Shown piece by piece: positions 32,477 through 42,758 of a stretch of 64,000 nucleotides of DNA. The position numbers were made by a program, and so were the translations under genes. The notes beneath the pieces were generated by a model that saw only the letters and a list, made by a program, of their open reading frames with translations, was not told the DNA's origin and ran no database searches. Every line of letters starts with the position of its first letter. Within the stretch, counting starts at the first letter, position 1. The DNA comes from Geodermatophilus nigrescens. Its GTDB lineage: Bacteria > Actinomycetota > Actinomycetes > Mycobacteriales > Geodermatophilaceae. Where the stretch lies: positions 1,240,001 through 1,304,000 of the forward strand of contig NZ_FQVX01000001.1 of NCBI RefSeq assembly GCF_900129495.1, written 5' to 3'.

Positions 32477-34600
32477 TCAGACGGTCCCGGGCCGGGCCGC
32501 ACTGCCGGCGGCGATCCCGGCCAGCGTCTCGTCCATGTCGCGGTCGGCGTCGGCCGTGCCGGCGTGCACCAGCAGGATCGGCGTCAGGTCGTCGGCGGGC
32601 GGCACCGTGCCGGCATCCGCCGGGGCGACCAGCAGGGAGGGCAGCGCCGTGCTCTCCGGCTCGACGGTCACCCCCGCCTTGCGCAGCGAGTCGGCCACCC
32701 CGCGGCGCAGCCCGCGGCGGCCCTCACCGGCGCGCAGCTGCAGCGGCGCCGACCGGCCGAGCGCCGCGTGCGCGGCCAGCCGGAGCGCGGCCCGGCCGTC
32801 GGCGCCGCCGTCCTGCACGACCGCCACCGCGCCGCGCGGGGCCAGGCCCGGCTCGCCGAGCTCGCCGGACACCGTGACCACCGACCCGTGCAGGGACGCC
32901 GGCCACGGGGTGCCCGCCTGCCCGTCGGCGAGGGCGCCCTCGGCGATGCCCCAGCCGCTGCGCACGAGGACGACGTCGGCCTCGCTGCTGCCGGCGAGGT
33001 CGGTGACCTCCGCCCAGGGGTCCTCGCTGAAGCGGGAGGCCACCGAGGCCTGCATGCCCCGCTCCTCCACCCGCCGGGCCAGCGCCCGGAGCTCGCCGGC
33101 CACGGTCGCCATGAGCGCGAGGTCGGCCCCCAGGCCGCTGGAGACCTCCGGCTTGGGTCGGGAGCGACGCACCACCCGGGTGAGCACCACCTGCGCCGGA
33201 CGCTCCCGGCCGGCCAGGTCGCAGGCGAGGTCGACCAGCCCGGCGTCGCGCACCGGGTCGTCGACGACGACCACCACCGTGTAGGCGTCGGTCAGCCCCA
33301 TGGCGGCGCGCTCGGCCGCGGCGATGTCCCGGGCGAGGACCCGCTTCGGGTAGACGAGGTTGAGCAGCGGCGAGGTCATCACCGTGGTGACGATCGCCAT
33401 GATCACCATCAGCGTGAACATGGTGTCGTCGAGCACGCCGTTCTCGCGGCCCAGGTTCAGGATGACCAGCTCGGTCAGTCCGCGGGTGTTCATGAGGACG
33501 CCGAGCGCCGTGGCCTGCCGGCGGGGCACCCGCTGCGCGCGGGCGGCGGTGAACGCGCCGACGAACTTGCCGGAGATCGCCACGAGCAGGATCAGCCCGA
33601 GCTCGCCGACGCCGGTCAGGTCGATCGCGCCGACGTCGACGTTGAGGCCGGTGACCACGAAGAAGACGGGCAGGAGCAGCAGGACGCTCACCTGCTCGAG
33701 CCGGTCGATGATCTCGTGGTTCAGCGCGCCGGCGCCCTGACGCGGCATGACGACGCCGAACACGAAGGCGCCGAAGATGAAGTGGATGCCGATCTCCTCG
33801 GTCACCCAGGCGCTGCCGAGGATGCCGACGAGCACGAGGGCCAGCATCTCCGGCGTCAGCCGGCCCAGGCGCTCGTACCGGGTGACCAGCTGCTTGAGCA
33901 GCGGCTTGACGACCAGGAACATCACCAGCGCGAAGACGACCGACCAGAGCAGGATCAGCAGCACCCCGCTGAAGGACCCGGCCGACACGACCGCGACGAC
34001 GACCGCCAGCAGCGCCCAGGCCAGGACGTCGTCGACGGCGGCGCACGCGAGCGCCAGCACGCCCGTGGGGATCCGGTGCATCTGCCGCTCGGCGAGGATC
34101 CGGGCCAGGACCGGGAACGCCGTGATCGACATGGCCACGCCCATGAACAGCGCGAAGCCGACGAAGGAGATCGTCGACGTGGCGCCGTCGTCGGCGGTGA
34201 AGACGTCGTGCGCCTCGTGCAGGTAGGTGGCCAGCAGCACGCCGAGCGCGAACGGCAGGACGATCGAGGCGACCGACACCGAGACGGCGATGCGCTCGCG
34301 GCCGCGGATGAACGACAGGTCGACCTCGAGGCCGACCAGGAACATGAACAGCACCAGGCCCAGCTGCGCCAGCACGTTGAGGAACGGGCGCACGTCGGGC
34401 GGGAAGAGCGCGGTGTCCAGGTCGCCCGGGAGGGCGCCGAGCAGCGTCGGGCCGAGCAGGATGCCGGCCACGATCTCGCCCATGACCGCGGGCTGGCCGA
34501 GCATCACCGCCAGCCGTCCCATGAGGCGGGCGATCACGATGATCACGGCGAGGTCGAGGAACACGTAGGCCGTGATCTCCGCGACGGAGTGCGCTTCCAC
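32477..34600 (-). CDS. Cation:proton antiporter (CPA2/KefB-like)
   Basis: A 707-residue membrane protein. About 13 helices occupy residues 10-430, with the core motifs LGQPAVMGEIVAGILLGPTLLG, LGLVLFMFLVGLEVDLS and a paired-acid helix ALACAAVDDVLAWALLA that carries the exchange Asp residues. The cytosolic C-terminal ~270 residues look like a tandem USP-type nucleotide-binding domain (VVVVVDDPVRDAGLVDLA, ADVVLVRSGWGIAEG) and not the KTN domain of KefB. The start is GTG. The gene is convergent with the FHA operon and divergent from the soluble kinase gene. It probably exchanges Na+ or K+ for H+. Control by phosphorylation is a guess based on neighbours. Confidence 0.9.
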   Translation of the reverse strand: MEAHSVAEITAYVFLDLAVIIVIARLMGRLAVMLGQPAVMGEIVAGILLGPTLLGALPGDLDTALFPPDVRPFLNVLAQLGLVLFMFLVGLEVDLSFIRGRERIAVSVSVASIVLPFALGVLLATYLHEAHDVFTADDGATSTISFVGFALFMGVAMSITAFPVLARILAERQMHRIPTGVLALACAAVDDVLAWALLAVVVAVVSAGSFSGVLLILLWSVVFALVMFLVVKPLLKQLVTRYERLGRLTPEMLALVLVGILGSAWVTEEIGIHFIFGAFVFGVVMPRQGAGALNHEIIDRLEQVSVLLLLPVFFVVTGLNVDVGAIDLTGVGELGLILLVAISGKFVGAFTAARAQRVPRRQATALGVLMNTRGLTELVILNLGRENGVLDDTMFTLMVIMAIVTTVMTSPLLNLVYPKRVLARDIAAAERAAMGLTDAYTVVVVVDDPVRDAGLVDLACDLAGRERPAQVVLTRVVRRSRPKPEVSSGLGADLALMATVAGELRALARRVEERGMQASVASRFSEDPWAEVTDLAGSSEADVVLVRSGWGIAEGALADGQAGTPWPASLHGSVVTVSGELGEPGLAPRGAVAVVQDGGADGRAALRLAAHAALGRSAPLQLRAGEGRRGLRRGVADSLRKAGVTVEPESTALPSLLVAPADAGTVPPADDLTPILLVHAGTADADRDMDETLAGIAAGSAARPGTV

Positions 34601-34683
34601 TGGGTCTCCGGGGTCGTCGCGAGCCGCGCGGGACAGCGCGGGGGATGGGGTGCGTGCCGGTCACGGCACCGCACCGGGCGCGG

Positions 34684-34689
34684 ACTGTA
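34684..34689 (-). promoter_or_regulatory. Possible -10 box TACAGT of the antiporter gene
   Basis: TACAGT on the minus strand is 84 bases before the antiporter GTG. The remaining part of the 246-base divergent gap shows no other clear site, apart from AGGAGG directly before the kinase ATG on the other side. Confidence 0.4.
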
Positions 34690-34846
34690 TCGGCGCTCCG
34701 CGCCACGCGGGACCCCTCCGTGCGCGGCGTCCGACGGGGCCGATCGGGGTTCCCGGACGGCGGGCGGCGGGGCACACTGTCGCGCTGCCGCACCGGCGGC
34801 GTCCCGGGCCGCCCCGGGGGGAACAGCAGCTTCAGGAGGACTCAGG

Positions 34847-35680
34847 ATGGATGCCGTCGGCCTGGTGGGCGCGGCGCCCGCCACCATCGCGGACTACCAG
34901 GTGGTCCGGGTGCTCGGGGAGGGCAACAACGGCCGCTTCTACCTCGCGCGGCCGCCGGCGCGGCTCGGCCTGCCCGACGAGTACGTGGCGGTGAAGGTCT
35001 TCACGGGGACGCACAGCGAGCAGGCCTACGAGCGGGGTGTCCGCGAGCTGCGGGCCTTCGCCCAGGTGGCCTCGCCCTACCTGGTCAAGGTGTACGACGC
35101 CGTCCTGCAGGACAGCTTCCTGTACGCGATGGAGTACTGCCCGCTCGGCAGCCTCGCCGCCCCGGCCCGGCCGCTCAGCCGCGGCGAGGTGCTGCGCGCG
35201 GTGGCGCACGCCGCGCACGCCGCGCACGCGCTGCACGAGGCCGGCCTCACCCACGGCGACATCAAGCCGGCCAACATCCTGCTCACCGAGGACGGCGGCA
35301 AGCTCTCCGACCTGGGCCTGGCCCGCTACCTGGCACCCGGCGTCACGCTCACCGGCATGGCCAGCGCCGCCTCGGTCGAGTACCTCGACCCGGCGCTGCT
35401 GCGCGGCGACCGGCCCTCCCGCGCCACGGAGGTCTTCGCGCTCGGCGCCACGCTGAACCGGGCGCTCACCGGCACCGGCCTGTACGGCGAGCTGCCCGAC
35501 GGCGAGCCGCTGCTGGCCATCCGCCGGGTGATGAGCGCCGAGCCGGCGATCAGCCCCGGCCTGACCGACGACGAGGCCGCCCTGGTGTCGGCCTGCCTCG
35601 CCCCGGTCGGGCAGCGGCCGGTCACCGCGCTGCAGGTGGCCGAGCGCCTCGACCGGCTGGCCGCGACCGCCACCGCCTGA
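34847..35680 (+). CDS. Soluble protein kinase-fold protein with HGD/DLG catalytic motifs
   Basis: A 277-residue kinase-fold protein without membrane segment. The Gly loop is VLGEGNNGRFYLARPP, VAIK is YVAVKVF, the catalytic loop reads LTHGDIKPANILL, the metal motif KLSDLGLARYL, and the APE region VEYLDPALLRG. The usual HRD is HGD and DFG is DLG. Catalytic Asp and Lys are present, so it may be active; the Arg loss suggests no need for activation-loop phosphorylation. AGGAGG stands 7 bases before the ATG. It converges with the receptor kinase gene across a perfect 64-bp palindrome. The target is unknown; the FHA protein is a candidate partner. Confidence 0.88.
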   Translation: MDAVGLVGAAPATIADYQVVRVLGEGNNGRFYLARPPARLGLPDEYVAVKVFTGTHSEQAYERGVRELRAFAQVASPYLVKVYDAVLQDSFLYAMEYCPLGSLAAPARPLSRGEVLRAVAHAAHAAHALHEAGLTHGDIKPANILLTEDGGKLSDLGLARYLAPGVTLTGMASAASVEYLDPALLRGDRPSRATEVFALGATLNRALTGTGLYGELPDGEPLLAIRRVMSAEPAISPGLTDDEAALVSACLAPVGQRPVTALQVAERLDRLAATATA

Positions 35681-35682
35681 CC

Positions 35683-35746
35683 GCCCCGCACGACGACGGG
35701 CCCCGCTCCTCCGGCCGGAGGAGCGGGGCCCGTCGTCGTGCGGGGC
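35683..35746. terminator. Perfect 64-bp palindrome between two convergent kinase genes
   Basis: The 32 bases 35683-35714 are the exact reverse complement of 35715-35746, with no spacer. The centre is CCTCCGGCCGGAGG. It starts 2 bases after the stop of the soluble kinase and ends 13 bases before the stop of the opposing receptor kinase, so it should work as a bidirectional terminator. No U-tract is present on either side. A cruciform is also possible. Confidence 0.85.
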
Positions 35747-35759
35747 CGCGGGGCGTCCG

Positions 35760-37592
35760 TCAGGGCGTCTGGAAGTCGCTCTGCTCGCCCATCCGCCACC
35801 AGGCGTACAGGTCGGCCAGCCCGGTCTCGCCGCCGCCGGGGATGGACACCACGGCCTCGCCGCCGACGTCGTCCTGCGTCCAGGCCACGTTCGCGTCGCC
35901 CTCGGTGTCCACCCAGCAGGCGACGCGGCCGGCCTGCTGGCCGTCGCCGTCGCGGTAGGGCTGGTGGCCCTGGGTGCCGGGGCAGCCGTTCTCGCCGGTC
36001 AGCGGTGCGAGGCCGACGTCGGCGACGTCGGACAGGAAGACCGCGTCGACGGCGGCCGCGTCCTCGTACAGGTAGAAGAAGGCGACCTGCGGTCCGGGCT
36101 GGGAGGTAGCCGGGCCGCATCGGAGCGCGGCGAGGTCGCCGTCGCCCACCAGCGGCTCGGTGGTGCACGACGCCGCGTCGAAGCCGGCCGGCAGGGCGGC
36201 GCGCAGCTGCTCCTCGGGGGAGGCGGGGTCCCCGGTCGAGCCGCCGCCCGTGTCGCCGGACGACGACGAGGAGGAGGACGAGGACGACGAGTCGTCGGCG
36301 ACGTCGCCGCCACCTCCGGAGCCGCTGGTCAGCGCGATCACGCCCACGACCACCAGGACCAGCAGCACCGCCAGGCCGGCCAGCACCAGCGGGATGCGGT
36401 TGGGCTGCTTCTGGCCCGACGGCGTCGCGCCGCCGCCGTGCGGGGGGACCGGTCCCGTCGGCGGGCGGAAGCCACCGGGCGGGGGCGCCACGAAGCCGGC
36501 CGGCGGGCCGGGGTTCGACGGCGGCCCGTACCCGGGCGCGCCGGGGTGCGACGGCGGCCGGTAGCCGGGGGGCCCGGGCTGGGACGGCGGGCCGTAGGCC
36601 GCGGGCACGCCGGGACTCGACGGCGGGCCGTACCCGCCCGGGTTCGACGGCGGGCCGTAGCCGCCGGGCGGGCCGGGGTTGGAGAAGCCGACCGTCTGCG
36701 GCCGGAACAGCGGGGACACCGACGTCGGCGGCGCGGCCTCGGCGCGCGGGGTGACGCCGGCCGAGGTCAGCGCGGCCCGTGCGGCCGCGGCGAGCTCGCC
36801 GCAGGTCGCGTACCGCTCGTCGGGCTCCTTGGCCAGGCCCTTCTGCACGACGTCGTCGAGCGCGCGGGGCAGGTCGGGGCGCAACTGCGAGGGCGCGACC
36901 GGCGTCGTGTTCAGGTGCGCGTACATGAGCGTGGCCAGGCCGTCGCCGGTGAAGGGGCGGCGGCCGGTGAGGCACTCGAAGAGCACGCACGCCAGCGCGT
37001 AGACGTCGACCCGCCGGTCGATCGGCTTCTCGAGGAACCGCTCGGGCGCCATGTAGTCGAACGACCCGAGCGCCGCGCCGGTCTGCGTGAGCGCCGGGCC
37101 CTGCCCGTCGCTGGTGGAGCGCGCGATGCCGAAGTCGACGAGGTAGACGAACTCGTCGTCGGCGCTGCCGCTGAGCAGCACGTTGGACGGCTTGACGTCG
37201 CGGTGCACCAGGCCGTCGGCGTGCGCGGCGTCGAGCGCCCGGGCGGTCTGGCCGACGATCGACACGGCGCGCTCGGGGCTCATCGGCCCGTCCTCGGCCA
37301 GCGCGGCGGCGACGTCGCGGCCGGGCACCAGGCGCATGTCGAGGAACAGCCGCCCGTCGATCTCACCGTAGCGGTGGATCGGCACGATGTGCGGCTCGTT
37401 CAGGCGGGCGGCCAGGTGCGCCTCGCGCCGGAACCGCTCGCGGTAGCCGCTGTCGGCGGCCAGGTGCTCGCTGAGCACCTTGAGCGCGACCGTGCGGTCG
37501 TGCTCGGTGTCGAAGGCGCGGTAGACCTCGCCCATCCCGCCGCGGCCGAGCAGCGACTCGATGCGATACGGGCCGAACTGTTGCAACTCCAC
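35760..37592 (-). CDS. Receptor-type Ser/Thr protein kinase, twin of the kinase at 26675
   Basis: A 610-residue kinase starting at GTG 37592 with GGAGG 7 bases before. The kinase domain has [32 protein letters not shown] and MAPERF. The linker is rich in Gly-Tyr-Gly-Pro-Pro repeats, then one helix ([22 protein letters not shown]) and a Ser tract of ten. The ectodomain keeps four Cys ([29 protein letters not shown]) and [12 protein letters not shown] in the same order as the sister kinase at 26675-28315, with which the kinase domain is also highly similar. The two genes lie ~7.5 kb apart with antiporter, FHA and soluble kinase genes between them, which suggests duplication and one signalling network. 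Confidence 0.93.
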   Translation of the reverse strand: MELQQFGPYRIESLLGRGGMGEVYRAFDTEHDRTVALKVLSEHLAADSGYRERFRREAHLAARLNEPHIVPIHRYGEIDGRLFLDMRLVPGRDVAAALAEDGPMSPERAVSIVGQTARALDAAHADGLVHRDVKPSNVLLSGSADDEFVYLVDFGIARSTSDGQGPALTQTGAALGSFDYMAPERFLEKPIDRRVDVYALACVLFECLTGRRPFTGDGLATLMYAHLNTTPVAPSQLRPDLPRALDDVVQKGLAKEPDERYATCGELAAAARAALTSAGVTPRAEAAPPTSVSPLFRPQTVGFSNPGPPGGYGPPSNPGGYGPPSSPGVPAAYGPPSQPGPPGYRPPSHPGAPGYGPPSNPGPPAGFVAPPPGGFRPPTGPVPPHGGGATPSGQKQPNRIPLVLAGLAVLLVLVVVGVIALTSGSGGGGDVADDSSSSSSSSSSSGDTGGGSTGDPASPEEQLRAALPAGFDAASCTTEPLVGDGDLAALRCGPATSQPGPQVAFFYLYEDAAAVDAVFLSDVADVGLAPLTGENGCPGTQGHQPYRDGDGQQAGRVACWVDTEGDANVAWTQDDVGGEAVVSIPGGGETGLADLYAWWRMGEQSDFQTP

Positions 37593-37661
37593 CGGTCGTC
37601 CTCCGTGTGCCGCTGCGCCGGCGCCCACGGGTCCCGGGCGGCGCGTGCGGGTCGTCGGCGG

Positions 37662-37667
37662 AGTGTA
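37662..37667 (-). promoter_or_regulatory. -10 box TACACT of the second receptor kinase
   Basis: CTACACTCCGC on the minus strand, 70 bases before the GTG, repeats the sequence seen upstream of the kinase at 26675. Confidence 0.5.
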
Positions 37668-37784
37668 GGGACGCCGACCGGACCCGACCAGCGCCGACGC
37701 CGCGGGGAGGTGTCCGCTCCGATCCGTGACCGGGACGTGACCCGAGGCGCGCGCGAACCCGTGGCCGGGACGCCGGGTCGTCAC

Positions 37785-37790
37785 TAGCTT
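37785..37790 (+). promoter_or_regulatory. -10 box TAGCTT
   Basis: TAGCTT lies 53 bases before the ATG of the Pro/Gly-rich surface protein gene; a small GGGCCC-based palindrome lies between. It is divergent from the receptor kinase promoter at 37662. Confidence 0.4.
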
Positions 37791-37843
37791 GCTCCCGCTC
37801 CCCGGGCCCTCGGGCCCGCTCCCTCCCGGAACGGAACCCCACG

Positions 37844-38722
37844 ATGTCCCAGCCCCCCGGCCCCTACGGCGCCCCCGCCCCCTCCGCGCCGCCCGGCCAG
37901 TACGGCGCACCCGGCCAGTACGGCGCCCCCGGGCAGTACGGAGCGCCCGGCCCGTACGGCGCCCCCGGGCAGTACGGCCCCGGCCCGGGCGGCCCCGGCG
38001 GGTACGGGCAGCCGCCGCGGAGGAACAGCGTGCTGCCGTGGGTCATCACGGCCGTCGTCGTGGTGGCGGCCGGCGTCGGCGTCCTGCTGTTCCTCCTGCT
38101 CGGCCGCGACGACGACGGGACGCAGGCCGCGTCGGCCACCACGAGCGCGCCGGCGTCCGAGAGCGCGCCGGAGAGCGGGTCCGAGAGCGGCTCGGGGTCC
38201 GAGGGCGGCTCCGGCATGGAGATGGGCGGTCCGGTGGAGGTCCCCGGCGGGGCCGGCTCCCCGGGCGGCGGCGGCTCCGGCGGCGGCTCCGGCAGCGGCT
38301 CGGGGACCGGGTCCGGCAGCGGTTCCGGCACCGGCTCCGGCGGCGGCATGACCGAGCAGACCGGCGGGGGCGCCGACACCAGCGAGATCCCCGGCTCCGG
38401 CGACGTCGCGCTGGCCTGGGTGCAGGCCGTCTACGACCTCGACACCGCCACGGTCTTCGACCTGTCCTGCTCGACGCTGCAGGCCGCGGCGATCGCCGGC
38501 TCGGCGGGCACCGACTACACCCCCGACGAGTACCTGACCTACTACTTCTACACGCAGACCCTCGGCGGCGAGGGCATCACCGCGGGCACCCTGGTCGCCC
38601 TCGAGCACGACGCCGCCAACGCCGTCGACGTCGCCACCTTCGAGCTGACGCTGGAGAGCGGCGGCACCCAGGTCGTCGAGCTGTGGGTGGACCAGACCCT
38701 GACGGTCTGCGACTTCTACTGA
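37844..38722 (+). CDS. Membrane-anchored Pro/Gly/Tyr- and Gly/Ser-rich protein
   Basis: A 292-residue protein. Residues 1-60 carry a repeat of [13 protein letters not shown] type, then one helix ([29 protein letters not shown]). A long Ser/Glu/Gly linker with (GSGSG) runs follows to about residue 180. The C-terminal ~110 residues form a small domain with two Cys (LSCSTLQ, TVCDFY) similar in outline to DUF4878/lumazine-binding-like stalk domains. The N-terminus is cytosolic and the domain outside. The gene at 39119 has the same architecture. Divergence from the receptor kinase gene suggests a link to kinase signalling; proteins with such N-termini are often kinase substrates in actinobacteria. 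Confidence 0.8.
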   Translation: MSQPPGPYGAPAPSAPPGQYGAPGQYGAPGQYGAPGPYGAPGQYGPGPGGPGGYGQPPRRNSVLPWVITAVVVVAAGVGVLLFLLLGRDDDGTQAASATTSAPASESAPESGSESGSGSEGGSGMEMGGPVEVPGGAGSPGGGGSGGGSGSGSGTGSGSGSGTGSGGGMTEQTGGGADTSEIPGSGDVALAWVQAVYDLDTATVFDLSCSTLQAAAIAGSAGTDYTPDEYLTYYFYTQTLGGEGITAGTLVALEHDAANAVDVATFELTLESGGTQVVELWVDQTLTVCDFY

Positions 38723-38770
38723 CCCGCTCCCGACCGGCACCGCGGACACCGGCCCGGGCACGATGGGCCG

Positions 38771-39049
38771 GTGTTCGCGGTGACCCGGTTGCGGGTGTCC
38801 CCGGAGGCGGCGGCCGGCCTGCCCGCCGACCTCGACCGGCTGCTCGCCGCCCTGGCGGCCCGGCCCGGCTGGCTCGGTGGCGAGGCCGGCCGCTGCGCCG
38901 ACGACCCGGGCCTCTGGGCGCTGGTGACCCGCTGGGACGGCGTCGGCTCCTACCGCCGCGCGCTGTCGGCCGCCGAGGTGAAGATCGCCGGGGCGCCGGT
39001 CTGGGTGCACGCCGTCGACGAGCCCGGCGCCTTCCTGCCGCCCGGGTGA
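38771..39049 (+). CDS. Small antibiotic-biosynthesis-monooxygenase-like protein
   Basis: A 92-residue single domain: FAVTRLRVSPEAAAGLPADL, RPGWLGGEAGRCADDPGLWALVTRWDGVGSYRRALS, AEVKIAGAPVWVHAV. The pattern of strand, helix, 'GWLGGE' turn, 'WALVTRWDGVGSYRRAL' strand-helix fits the dimeric alpha/beta-barrel ABM fold. Members oxidise small aromatics or heme or only bind ligands; no catalytic residue can be assigned. It starts at GTG and lies between the two surface-protein genes. Confidence 0.75.
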   Translation: MFAVTRLRVSPEAAAGLPADLDRLLAALAARPGWLGGEAGRCADDPGLWALVTRWDGVGSYRRALSAAEVKIAGAPVWVHAVDEPGAFLPPG

Positions 39050-39078
39050 ACCGCCGCGCCCGCCCGCGTCCGGGTGCG

Positions 39079-39084
39079 TAGCCT
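39079..39084 (+). promoter_or_regulatory. -10 box TAGCCT
   Basis: TAGCCT is 34 bases before the ATG at 39119, with GGGAGGA as ribosome-binding site between. Confidence 0.45.
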
Positions 39085-39118
39085 GCGTCGGACAGCACCA
39101 GCAGGGAGGACGGGCGCG

Positions 39119-40090
39119 ATGACCCAGCCGCCGCAGGACGGGACACCGCCGGACCGCACCCGCGAGGTGCGCCTCCCCCCGCCGCCGCCCGCGGGCCGCC
39201 CGCCGGTGCCGCCGGTGCCGCCGGACCAGCCCACCGACCGGCTCGCCGGCGGCCCGCCCGACCAGCGCGACCCCACCCTGCGCCTCGGCGGCCCGGTACC
39301 GCAGCAGCCGCCGCCGTACGGGCAGCAGCCGCCGTACGGGCAGCCGCCCTACGGGCAGCAGTCGCCCTACGGCCAGCAGCCCCCGCAGCAGCCGCCGTAC
39401 GGCGGGCCCGGGTACGGGCAGCAGCCGCCCTGGGGCGGCCCCGGCCAGCCGGGGTACGGGGCGCCCGGGCAGGGCGGGTACGGCTACCCGGCGCCGCCGC
39501 CGCGGAAGCGCGGCCGCGGCCCGCTGATCGCCGCGCTGGCCACCCTCGCCGTCCTGCTCGTCGGCGGCGGTGTCCTGCTGTTCCTCCTGCTCGGCCGCGA
39601 CGACGAGGCGCCGGTCGCCGCGCCGTCGTCGACCGCGTCCTCGTCCCCGTCGTCCTCGTCGTCCCCGGGCTCGTCGTCTGCCCCGTCGTCGTCGGCGGAG
39701 CCGGGCGACGAGGGCGGCTTCGGCGGCGGGGCGTCCACCCCCACGCCCGGAGGGGGCGGCACCGGGGGAGGGGAGCTCAACGTCCCCGCCAGCCCGGAGT
39801 TCGCGGCGTCGTGGGTGCAGTCGGTCGTCGACCGCGACGGCGCGGCCGCCTACGAGGGCCTGTGCGGCGACGGGCGGGCCCAGTTCGCCGACGCGGACGC
39901 CCTGCTCGCCGACTTCGACGCGTTCCTCGGCGGCCAGATCACCGAGGGCACCGCGACCGACGCGGCGCCCGCCGGCGATGTCGACGAGGTCACCTTCGAC
40001 GTCACCCTCGACACCGGCAGCCAGACCACGTTCGTGGTCACCGTCGCCGACGAGGGCGGCCCGACCGTCTGCGGGTACACCCGGCCCTGA
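39119..40090 (+). CDS. Membrane-anchored Pro/Gln/Tyr-rich protein, paralogue of the protein at 37844
   Basis: A 323-residue protein. The N-terminal 130 residues are rich in Pro, Gln, Gly and Tyr with repeated [11 protein letters not shown] units. One helix follows ([30 protein letters not shown]), then a Ser/Pro linker and a C-terminal domain ([28 protein letters not shown] ... TVCGYTRP) with two Cys. The end of the membrane helix, [10 protein letters not shown], is shared with the protein at 37844, so the two are paralogues. The outside domain resembles DUF4878-type folds. Start ATG 39119 is fixed by GGGAGGA. Function is unknown. Confidence 0.8.
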   Translation: MTQPPQDGTPPDRTREVRLPPPPPAGRPPVPPVPPDQPTDRLAGGPPDQRDPTLRLGGPVPQQPPPYGQQPPYGQPPYGQQSPYGQQPPQQPPYGGPGYGQQPPWGGPGQPGYGAPGQGGYGYPAPPPRKRGRGPLIAALATLAVLLVGGGVLLFLLLGRDDEAPVAAPSSTASSSPSSSSSPGSSSAPSSSAEPGDEGGFGGGASTPTPGGGGTGGGELNVPASPEFAASWVQSVVDRDGAAAYEGLCGDGRAQFADADALLADFDAFLGGQITEGTATDAAPAGDVDEVTFDVTLDTGSQTTFVVTVADEGGPTVCGYTRP

Positions 40091-40119
40091 CCGGCGGCGG
40101 GCGGGCGACCGGCGGCGAC

Positions 40120-40125
40120 TACCGT
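40120..40125 (+). promoter_or_regulatory. -10 box TACCGT of glyS
   Basis: TACCGT lies 45 bases before the glyS GTG. No T-box or other leader structure was seen. Confidence 0.4.
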
Positions 40126-40170
40126 TGGCGGGTCGACCGCCGACCGCCAGCCGGATGGAGCACCCCGCCC

Positions 40171-41571
<1,401 letters not shown>

Positions 41572-42758
41572 ACCGGGCCGGACACCGCCGGGCCGTCGTC
41601 CTCGAGGAGATCGAGGGCGGCGGCCCGCACCGTCTCCAGGGACACGCCGGCCACCAGTGACCGGTCGTGCCCGCAGCGGGTGACGCGCTGGTCGGTGCCG
41701 CAGACCGGGCAGTCGGTGCGGGCCGAGACGGCGACCCGGTGCCGGGCCCGGGTGAGCGGGCCGGCGTTGAGCAGGTTCCGCTCGAGGAACACGCCCACGG
41801 TCGCGGTCCCCACCGCCGCGGCGAGGTGCCTCGGGCCGGAGTCGTTGGCCACCACGAGCCGGCAGCGGGCCAGCACGCCCGCGAGCGCCGGCAGCGAGAG
41901 GGCGCCGACGAGGTCGAGCAGCGGGGCCGACGACGCCGCGCGGATCGCGTCGGCCGCCCGCCGGTCGTCGTCGCCGGAACCGACGAGGACGACGCGCGCG
42001 CCGGCGTCGGTGAGCGCGTCGGCGAGGGCGGCGAAGCAGCCGGGCGGCCAGCGGCGGCGCGGGTCCTGGGCGCCGGCGTGCAGAACCACCAGCGGCGCGG
42101 GCCCGGCCGGCAGCACGGCGGCGGCCGCGGCAGCGTCGCCCGGGGTGAGCGCCAGCCGCGGCTCCAGGGTGACCGGCGCGGCGCCGACCAGGCCCACCAC
42201 GTCCAGGCAGCGCAGCACCTCGTGCTGGTCGTGCGCGTAGGGCAGCCAGCGGTCCAGCGGCGGGGCGCCGGTGTCGCGGGCGCCGGCGGTCACCCGGGCG
42301 CCGAGCGCGGCGACCAGCGGGTTGGAGTTGCCGCCCCCGCCGTGCAGCTGCAGCGCGAGGTCGTAGCCCTCCGCGCGCTGCTCGGCGAGGAAGCGGCGGA
42401 CGGCGAGGCTCCCGCGGTCGGCGCCCGGCTCGTCGCGCACGCCCGGCCACGGCGGGACGACGACCACGCGGTCCCACGGCCCCGGCCGACCCTCCAGCAG
42501 GCCCGGGTGCCACGGCGCGCCCAGGTAGGTGACCTCCGCGTCCGGATAGGCCGCCCGCAGCGCCTCGAGCGCCGGCAGCGTGAGCACCAGGTCGCCGAGG
42601 AAGTTGGCGCGCAGCACCGCGATCCTCGTGACGCCGGGGACCGGCGCACCGCCGGCCGCCGGCGGGGCGGGGGACGACCTGCGCACGAGCACCCTCCTGG
42701 ACCGTGTGGGGGACGCCCCCCTGCCCGGACGCGCCGTCCCCCGAACCTGAGCCGCTCC

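Noticed and set aside
36260-36300. Ser-codon run in the receptor kinase linker as a phase-variation tract
   Set aside because: It is a mix of Ser and related codons (no long mononucleotide run), so slippage leading to on/off switching is unlikely; it fits a flexible linker.
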